Positions 60,802 through 64,000 of a stretch of 64,000 bases of DNA are shown one piece after another. The notes beneath the pieces are model-generated. The model did not search any database, was not told where the DNA came from, and saw only the letters and a program-made list of their open reading frames with translations. Source of the stretch: Alkalinema sp. FACHB-956. GTDB taxonomy: Bacteria; Cyanobacteriota; Cyanobacteriia; Leptolyngbyales; Leptolyngbyaceae. Position numbers and translations under genes: made by a program. Location: positions 1 through 64,000 of the forward strand of contig NZ_JACJRC010000026.1 of the NCBI RefSeq assembly GCF_014697025.1, read 5' to 3'. Position 1 is the first letter of the stretch, and each line of letters opens with the position of its first letter.

Positions 60802-61788
60802 CTAGACGAGTGCTGCCACAGCCTGATCAGCTTGGTTTTCAGCGGATTGCTGGAATGCTTTTGGTAAGCTTCTATTGAACACTGCACCTTCCACAACTTC
60901 CGACTTGAAGCCATTCGGCCCAACGGGAATATCACCCGTGATAGTCGTGCGGTAGAGCACACGCTCTACGTCAATATGGTCAAGATCTTGGGGAGCCAAG
61001 TGCGCTGTGGCACGGTTATCCCAAAAGGCAATATCGCCATTGTTCCAACGGAAGCGGGTGGTATAGGCGGGTTTGGTGATTTGATTGAAAAATAGCTCTA
61101 GTAAGAGATCACTTTCTTGGCGCGAGACATCGAGAATCCGCGCTGTAAAGCCAGGATTAACGAATAAAGCGCGTTCTCCAGTTTCTGGATGCACTCGGAC
61201 AACTGGATGGATTGAGACAAGGGGATTCTTGCCAATCCGTTCAGCAAATTTGCTGGTCGGCGGAATATTGTAGCGAGCCCCAAACCGATGCTCTGCTTTT
61301 AAGTTATCTGCTAATTCCCGCAGTGGTGCTGATAATCCTTCATAGGCCGCAACCAAGTTCGTCCAGGTGGTGTCCCCTCCAACTTCGGGCACATTAACGG
61401 CGCGTAAAATTGAACCCGCCGGTGGATTGACGGCTGCTGTTACATCCGTATGCCACTGGTTTTCGTAGCTGGTGCGCCGCAATCCATAACGCTGTTCAAA
61501 GCGGCTACGATCGATCGGCAGAATTTGCTCAAATCCTTCAGGCGGCTCATCTTCGTGGGGGTGAGCATAGGTCACTTCACCAAACCGAGAGGTAAAGGCA
61601 ATTTGCCCTGCATGATCAAGATGTTGGTTTCGGAAAAATACCACTTTCCATTGCAATAACGCCTGTCGGATTTCTCCGATGACTTCATCACTCAGTTGCG
61701 CAGACAGATCAATCCCCTCAATTTCTGCGCCTGTAAAACCAGAGGTAGGCTTCACTTGAATATGATTGTAAATGTGATTGTCGCTCAT
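60802..61788 (-). CDS. TauD/TfdA-family dioxygenase, alkylsulfatase/taurine-type
   Basis: A 328-residue Fe(II)/2-oxoglutarate oxygenase. Ligands His113 and Asp115 (QWHTDVTA) and His263 (TAHLAPQD) are present, with Arg276 or Arg280 for 2-oxoglutarate. The block ENQWHTDVTAAVNPPAGSIL and HPVVRVHPETGERALFVN is typical of the AtsK/TauD branch, which cleaves sulfate esters or sulfonates to release sulfate or sulfite. ATG 61788 is supported by GGGAGAA upstream; a TTG five codons earlier is unlikely. It is a stand-alone gene with a 500-bp AT-rich spacer upstream. It is distinct from the TauD-like gene at 10861. Confidence 0.88.
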   Translation of the reverse strand: MSDNHIYNHIQVKPTSGFTGAEIEGIDLSAQLSDEVIGEIRQALLQWKVVFFRNQHLDHAGQIAFTSRFGEVTYAHPHEDEPPEGFEQILPIDRSRFEQRYGLRRTSYENQWHTDVTAAVNPPAGSILRAVNVPEVGGDTTWTNLVAAYEGLSAPLRELADNLKAEHRFGARYNIPPTSKFAERIGKNPLVSIHPVVRVHPETGERALFVNPGFTARILDVSRQESDLLLELFFNQITKPAYTTRFRWNNGDIAFWDNRATAHLAPQDLDHIDVERVLYRTTITGDIPVGPNGFKSEVVEGAVFNRSLPKAFQQSAENQADQAVAALV

Positions 61789-62304
61789 ACCCAATTCTCC
61801 CAATTCTCAATTGTATGGTGGCTAGAGTAATGGCAGTGAGTCCACGGTTACTTCATATCGACAACGCATTCCTAATGCATCCACCCTGAATTGCTGTAAT
61901 TTAAGACTAAGAACGTTTAATACTAAGAACATTGCTCTCCAGATCGATTCCAAAACTGTTGAGACAATTTTATTTCACTCTTCCTAGAATTAAATAAAAC
62001 AATGTATTCAGAGTTTTTGCTCTAGCAATGTCAGCCAATAGCTCAGTTAATGCTTCTTACAACTAAAATTTTTTGCAATCAGAAACCATTTCCAGCAAGA
62101 AAGCGATTGCAGAAGTATTCCGTGAAAAGCTTGTGTGGACTCGTTGAGGCCAGTCTAACGTAGTCCTATTCGAAATGCAGGTAACTCCTAGCACATTTTC
62201 CAGAAAACAATTGATTTAATTGATCATGGGGCAGAATACTGCAAATATACTTTGGGAACTAAGGCTTCAAGATAGGCTGGAACATCCCTCTTATTCCTCT
62301 AGTT
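61789..62304. other. AT-rich spacer upstream of the TauD/AtsK-type gene
   Basis: No gene seen in 516 bases. A short repeat (ACTAAGAAC, around 61906-61930) is present. The dioxygenase promoter should lie here, but I cannot locate it. Confidence 0.45.
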
Positions 62305-63603
62305 TTACTTAGCCCTTGCCGTCAGGAAATTTAATTCTGCCTTAATCCACACGGTGATTTGGGAAATCTGTGAAGAAAACCAAATTGCGCCCAAGATGCA
62401 GGCAGCACCACAGATCATGAGTGCCGTCGGTGCAGTCATCGCTTGAGCCATACTCCCTGCAATCAAATTTCCAAAGGGCATCATTCCTACCATGGCCAAT
62501 GCATAAAAACTCATGACACGCCCCCGTTTATCATCCGCCACCAAGGTTTGAATAATCGTATTGCTACTCGTGATTTGCAGGATGCTGAATCCGCCCACCA
62601 ACGTCAATAGCACCAACGATAAACTCAACTCTCGGGACAGGGCAAAGGCAATCAAGCTGAGACCGATCGCCGCTTGGCCAACCATAACTAATCGCTCAAG
62701 GCCCAAAATTCCCCGTCGCATACTGAGATAAATGCAAGCCACTAAAGACCCAACCGGGGCAGCAGTGCCTAGGGCCGCCATCGTACTCGCATTTCCCTGT
62801 AAGACCTCAGCCGCCACCACTGGCATGAGGGCAATATGGGACATACCCATCATGCTCTTCAAAGCCAGGAGTAACAAGATAGCCCAAATGGGCCGTATTG
62901 AGTGGACATATTCCCAGCCTTCCTGTAACTTCTGCCAGGTTTCCTGGAGATTCGTTTGCTGGGGTTCTACCTTCGCGGGCAGGTCCATCGCCTTTAGGGT
63001 CACGATCGCAGCAAGATAGGTCAATGTGTCGTAGAGAAAGCAAAACTTCACCCCAACGCTAGCAATGAGAATGCCACCGATCGCAGGCCCCAAGACCAGT
63101 GAGGAACTTAACATGACTGAATTGAGCGCAATTGCATTACTCCAGTCCGATCGTTCATCGACTGTCTCAGTCACGATCGTATGCCGCACCGGCATATCTA
63201 ACCCCTTCAATAGACCATTGAGGATGCTCAGAATCAAGAGTGATTCAAAGCGAATCATATCTAGAAATGTCAAAACGGTCAGCGTCATCGATACACTAAT
63301 GCCCAGTATCTGAACTAGCATTAGGAGATCCCGCCGACTCCAGCGATCGGCCAATACGCCTGAGAATGGGATTAACAACAGGGTGGGCAGAAATTGTAAA
63401 AATCCTGCTAAACCCAGCAACCACGAAGATTTAGTCAGGTCATACATCAACCAGGGAATCGTTAACTGCTGGGTCATAAAGGTACCCGACATCGACAGCA
63501 GTTGTCCTCCAAATAGCAACCGAAAATTACGCCATTTGAGGGCGGGTAAGCGCTGATAAAGCGTTTTGCTGACTCGATCCCCTAGTTGCTCGTAGTACTG
63601 CAT
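62305..63603 (-). CDS. Major facilitator superfamily exporter (EntS/MFS_3-like)
   Basis: A 432-residue transporter with 10-12 transmembrane helices. The start is FRLLFGGQLLSMSGTFMTQ, and the loop 2-3 motif is GVLADRWSRRDLLM (about 81-94). The layout fits the MFS_3 drug/enterobactin exporter group. Its promoter region (63604-63660) holds two inverted repeats. No siderophore genes are in view, so the substrate is unknown. Confidence 0.9.
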   Translation of the reverse strand: MQYYEQLGDRVSKTLYQRLPALKWRNFRLLFGGQLLSMSGTFMTQQLTIPWLMYDLTKSSWLLGLAGFLQFLPTLLLIPFSGVLADRWSRRDLLMLVQILGISVSMTLTVLTFLDMIRFESLLILSILNGLLKGLDMPVRHTIVTETVDERSDWSNAIALNSVMLSSSLVLGPAIGGILIASVGVKFCFLYDTLTYLAAIVTLKAMDLPAKVEPQQTNLQETWQKLQEGWEYVHSIRPIWAILLLLALKSMMGMSHIALMPVVAAEVLQGNASTMAALGTAAPVGSLVACIYLSMRRGILGLERLVMVGQAAIGLSLIAFALSRELSLSLVLLTLVGGFSILQITSSNTIIQTLVADDKRGRVMSFYALAMVGMMPFGNLIAGSMAQAMTAPTALMICGAACILGAIWFSSQISQITVWIKAELNFLTARAK

Positions 63604-63613
63604 GAAAATATAT

Positions 63614-63651
63614 TTCGTTTAACGAACTATTTGATTATCTAATAATAGTTC
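63614..63651. promoter_or_regulatory. Pair of inverted repeats upstream of the MFS gene
   Basis: TTCGTT-T-AACGAA (63614-63626) is a perfect 6+6 palindrome. It overlaps a second dyad with arms GAACTATT (63624-63631) and AATAGTTC (63644-63651). Both lie 10-50 bases upstream of the MFS start codon and look like regulator sites. Confidence 0.5.
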
Positions 63652-63684
63652 AGAATACGCTAGTCAATGGAATCATGAGAAAGC

Positions 63685-63732
63685 CTAAAAAATCTCGCGA
63701 TCGTTGTTACATACAAACAATCGCGAGATTTT
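63685..63732 (-). terminator. Rho-independent terminator downstream of the ferredoxin gene
   Basis: AAAATCTCGCGAT (63689-63701) and ATCGCGAGATTTT (63720-63732) are perfect 13-bp arms. On the minus strand the stem is followed by a T run (ATTTTTTAGG). It ends the ferredoxin transcript before the MFS gene. Confidence 0.85.
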
Positions 63733-63777
63733 GTGTCAACCTGCTTATTGGGCATCAAATTGTCATAGAGATTCGGA

Positions 63778-64000
63778 CTAGCGTTTCATCTTACTGAACT
63801 GAAACGACATATCCTCTTGAGCCTGGGGCATTTGTCCCTTCGACCAACCGACATCGCGACGATAACTTCCGAGCAATCCAGAAGCAATGAGTTCCGCTTC
63901 ATCCACAAAGGCTAAAGGATCCACTTCCGGTGAAACATAGAGGGCATCGACCGGACAATACAACTCACACATAAAGCAAGTTTGACAATCGCTTTGCCGC
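63778..64000 (-). CDS. Two-cluster [4Fe-4S] ferredoxin, third module (5' end outside window)
   Basis: Partial gene: the 5' part is cut by the window edge. The visible frame reads RQSDCQTCFMCELYCP and then VDALYVSPEVD, giving the second CxxCxxCxxxCP cluster motif. It closely matches the ferredoxin at 25662 (RQEDCQTCFMCEAYCP), and the C-terminal pattern VDEAELIASGLLGSYRRDVGW matches as well. An upstream flavoprotein gene, as at 26006, is expected beyond the right edge. The unit ends at the terminator near 63700. Confidence 0.88.
   Translation of the reverse strand, partial: RQSDCQTCFMCELYCPVDALYVSPEVDPLAFVDEAELIASGLLGSYRRDVGWSKGQMPQAQEDMSFQFSKMKR

Overview
The window looks like a chromosomal region of a cyanobacterium, probably filamentous. 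The HIP1 octamer GCGATCGC and its core CGATCG are scattered through genes and spacers. There is an SLH-plus-OprB porin of the cyanobacterial type. Intergenic DNA is unusually rich in 12-18 bp tandem duplications. I see no rRNA, tRNA, CRISPR array, transposase or phage gene. The theme is scavenging of organic sulfur (alkanesulfonates, taurine, sulfate esters, possibly sulfones or thiols). Most genes lie on the minus strand, so operons read from high to low coordinates.

Layout. (1) 76-7568: an operon-like set reading DUF4242 protein, DszC/SfnB-like acyl-CoA-dehydrogenase-fold enzyme, ABC ATPase, Tat/lipoprotein NrtA-type binding protein, clade-D beta-carbonic anhydrase homologue, ABC permease, SsuD monooxygenase, then a truncated SsuE-like flavin reductase. 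(2) 7823-14267: metallo-beta-lactamase-like protein, GST, exported dienelactone hydrolase, TauD-type dioxygenase, aldo/keto reductase and a DUF442 phosphatase-like protein. (3) 14305-18836: SsuA lipoprotein, a fumarate-reductase/AprA-like flavoprotein, an AprB-like 2x[4Fe-4S] ferredoxin and a HEAT-repeat protein, followed by two gene remnants. (4) 18943-20517 and 20525-25652: acireductone dioxygenase, BASS-family transporter, methyltransferase, arylsulfatase, its formylglycine-generating enzyme and a GNAT protein. (5) 25662-32220: a second ferredoxin/flavoprotein pair and a taurine-type ABC operon headed by an amidase. (6) 32262-36397: TonB-like protein, orphan SsuA, SDR with a degenerate active site, small secreted protein. 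(7) 36398-42751: long repeat-rich spacer, porin, ABC exporter, HAD hydrolase. (8) 42752-52924: aldo/keto reductase, amidohydrolase, DszA/SnaA-type monooxygenase, SsuBC, a second GST, an arylsulfotransferase-like propeller and a nitroreductase-fold protein. (9) 53527-58320: DrrAB-type ABC exporter with a MarR regulator, and a large flavoprotein fused to an ETHE1-type persulfide dioxygenase. (10) 58699-64000: DUF4333 lipoprotein, HAD phosphatase, a small protein, a second TauD/AtsK-type dioxygenase, an MFS exporter, and the 3' end of a third ferredoxin closely resembling the one at 25662.

How it may work together (inference): sulfatase plus FGE release sulfate from esters outside the cytoplasm. 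Three ABC importers served by four binding proteins bring in sulfonates and taurine. SsuD, the two TauD-type enzymes and the DszA/DszC-like flavoenzymes release sulfite. The persulfide dioxygenase fusion would deal with sulfane sulfur. The repeated pairing of a fumarate-reductase/AprA-like flavoprotein with a two-cluster ferredoxin, next to sulfonate importers, is the least explained part and the best candidate for an undescribed sulfur-redox system. The only transcription regulator I recognise is the MarR protein at 55459. A perfect dyad upstream of its operon shares its core with one upstream of the DszA-like monooxygenase.
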